DNA of 51,241 nt. It comes from UBA2396 sp038042175. GTDB taxonomy: Bacteria; Planctomycetota; Phycisphaerae; Phycisphaerales; UBA1924. Shown in pieces: positions 51,106-51,241 of this stretch. Under the pieces are notes generated by a model, which made no database searches, had not been told where the DNA came from, and was given only the letters and a program-made list of their open reading frames with translations. The position numbers were made by a program, and so were the translations under genes. The DNA lies in contig CAYHQQ010000028.1 in the NCBI GenBank assembly GCA_964358855.1, positions 1 through 51,241 of the forward strand, given 5' to 3'. Within the stretch, counting starts at the first letter, position 1; each line of letters starts with the position of its first letter.

Positions 51106-51241
51106 ATGCGGCTCAACCGTTCGGTTCTCACCCTTTCAACCGCCCTCGTGCGGGTTTGTGGCTCCCTCATCGCCATGAAGACACCAGCCCCCCCCCCCCC
51201 CCCCCCCGGGGCGGCGCCCCGGCCCCCGGCCCCCCACCCCC
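51106..51241 (+). CDS. Possible start of an exported protein, cut by the contig end
   Basis: An ATG at 51106 has GGGAG at 51095-51099. It begins MRLNRSVLTLSTALVRV, which could be a signal peptide. From 51188 on the sequence is poly-C and Pro/Gly/Ala low complexity that is probably artefact, so nothing can be said of the product. Confidence 0.35.
   Translation, partial: MRLNRSVLTLSTALVRVCGSLIAMKTPAPPPPPPGAAPRPPAPHP
51188..51241. other. Homopolymer C run and degenerate contig end
   Basis: Twenty consecutive C (51188-51207) are followed only by G/C and a few A bases to the end. C-rich tracts also lie just upstream (51047-51093). The very end looks like low-quality sequence at a contig break. 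Confidence 0.7.

Overview
The window looks like a contig end from a high-GC planctomycete, most likely class Phycisphaerae. The support is: a secreted protein ending in two Cys-flanked dockerin-like repeats of the form DFNxD..DFFDYDxFV; a system II cytochrome c maturation pair (ResB/CcsA); and many short palindromic interspersed repeats of a kind I associate with planctomycetes. Class-level placement is inference. Almost all genes are chromosomal housekeeping or catabolic genes. I see no prophage, transposase, CRISPR array, toxin-antitoxin pair or defence island.

Layout: 0-5.6 kb has an M48 lipoprotein protease, tRNA-Gln(CTG) and a complete fructose-type PTS cassette (IIC, IIB, HPr-EI-IIA fusion). 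5.7-11.4 kb has a large secreted GH38 alpha-mannosidase with C-terminal add-on domains and a HupE/UreJ membrane protein. 11.3-16.3 kb (minus strand) has psd-pssA (phosphatidylethanolamine synthesis) followed by an S9/DPP-IV lipoprotein peptidase, and a LuxR-type regulator transcribed away from an orphan gene. 17.6-22.5 kb has RsmD, a PfkB sugar kinase, the dockerin-like secreted protein, a class I glutamine amidotransferase and an HhH DNA glycosylase. 22.5-31.6 kb (minus) has two membrane proteins (one AI-2E/PerM type), a Minf_1886-type protein, ccsA-resB and an amidohydrolase/deaminase. 31.7-41.9 kb has an OmpA-type lipoprotein, mutY with an Nfu_N-like gene, cdaA-cdaR (c-di-AMP synthesis and its regulator), ftsY, nusB-ribH, a lipoprotein MsrB, guaA and a PdeM-like phosphoesterase. 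42-51 kb has a GH2 beta-mannosidase, serA-serC, hutI and hutU (convergent), ada, and a gene start cut by a degenerate poly-C contig end.

The most interesting signal is not a gene but the density of palindromic repeats. Two tandem groups (31.6 kb and 18.5 kb) and one single copy (5.7 kb) share one design: an 8-bp stem, a GGA-containing loop and a TGCCAC 3' flank. At 18.5 kb two adjacent copies differ by paired changes that preserve the stem. A different 104-bp inverted-repeat element lies in frame inside the GH2 gene, and an 86-bp hairpin lies at the pdeM/GH2 divergent start. All functional roles proposed for these are inference.
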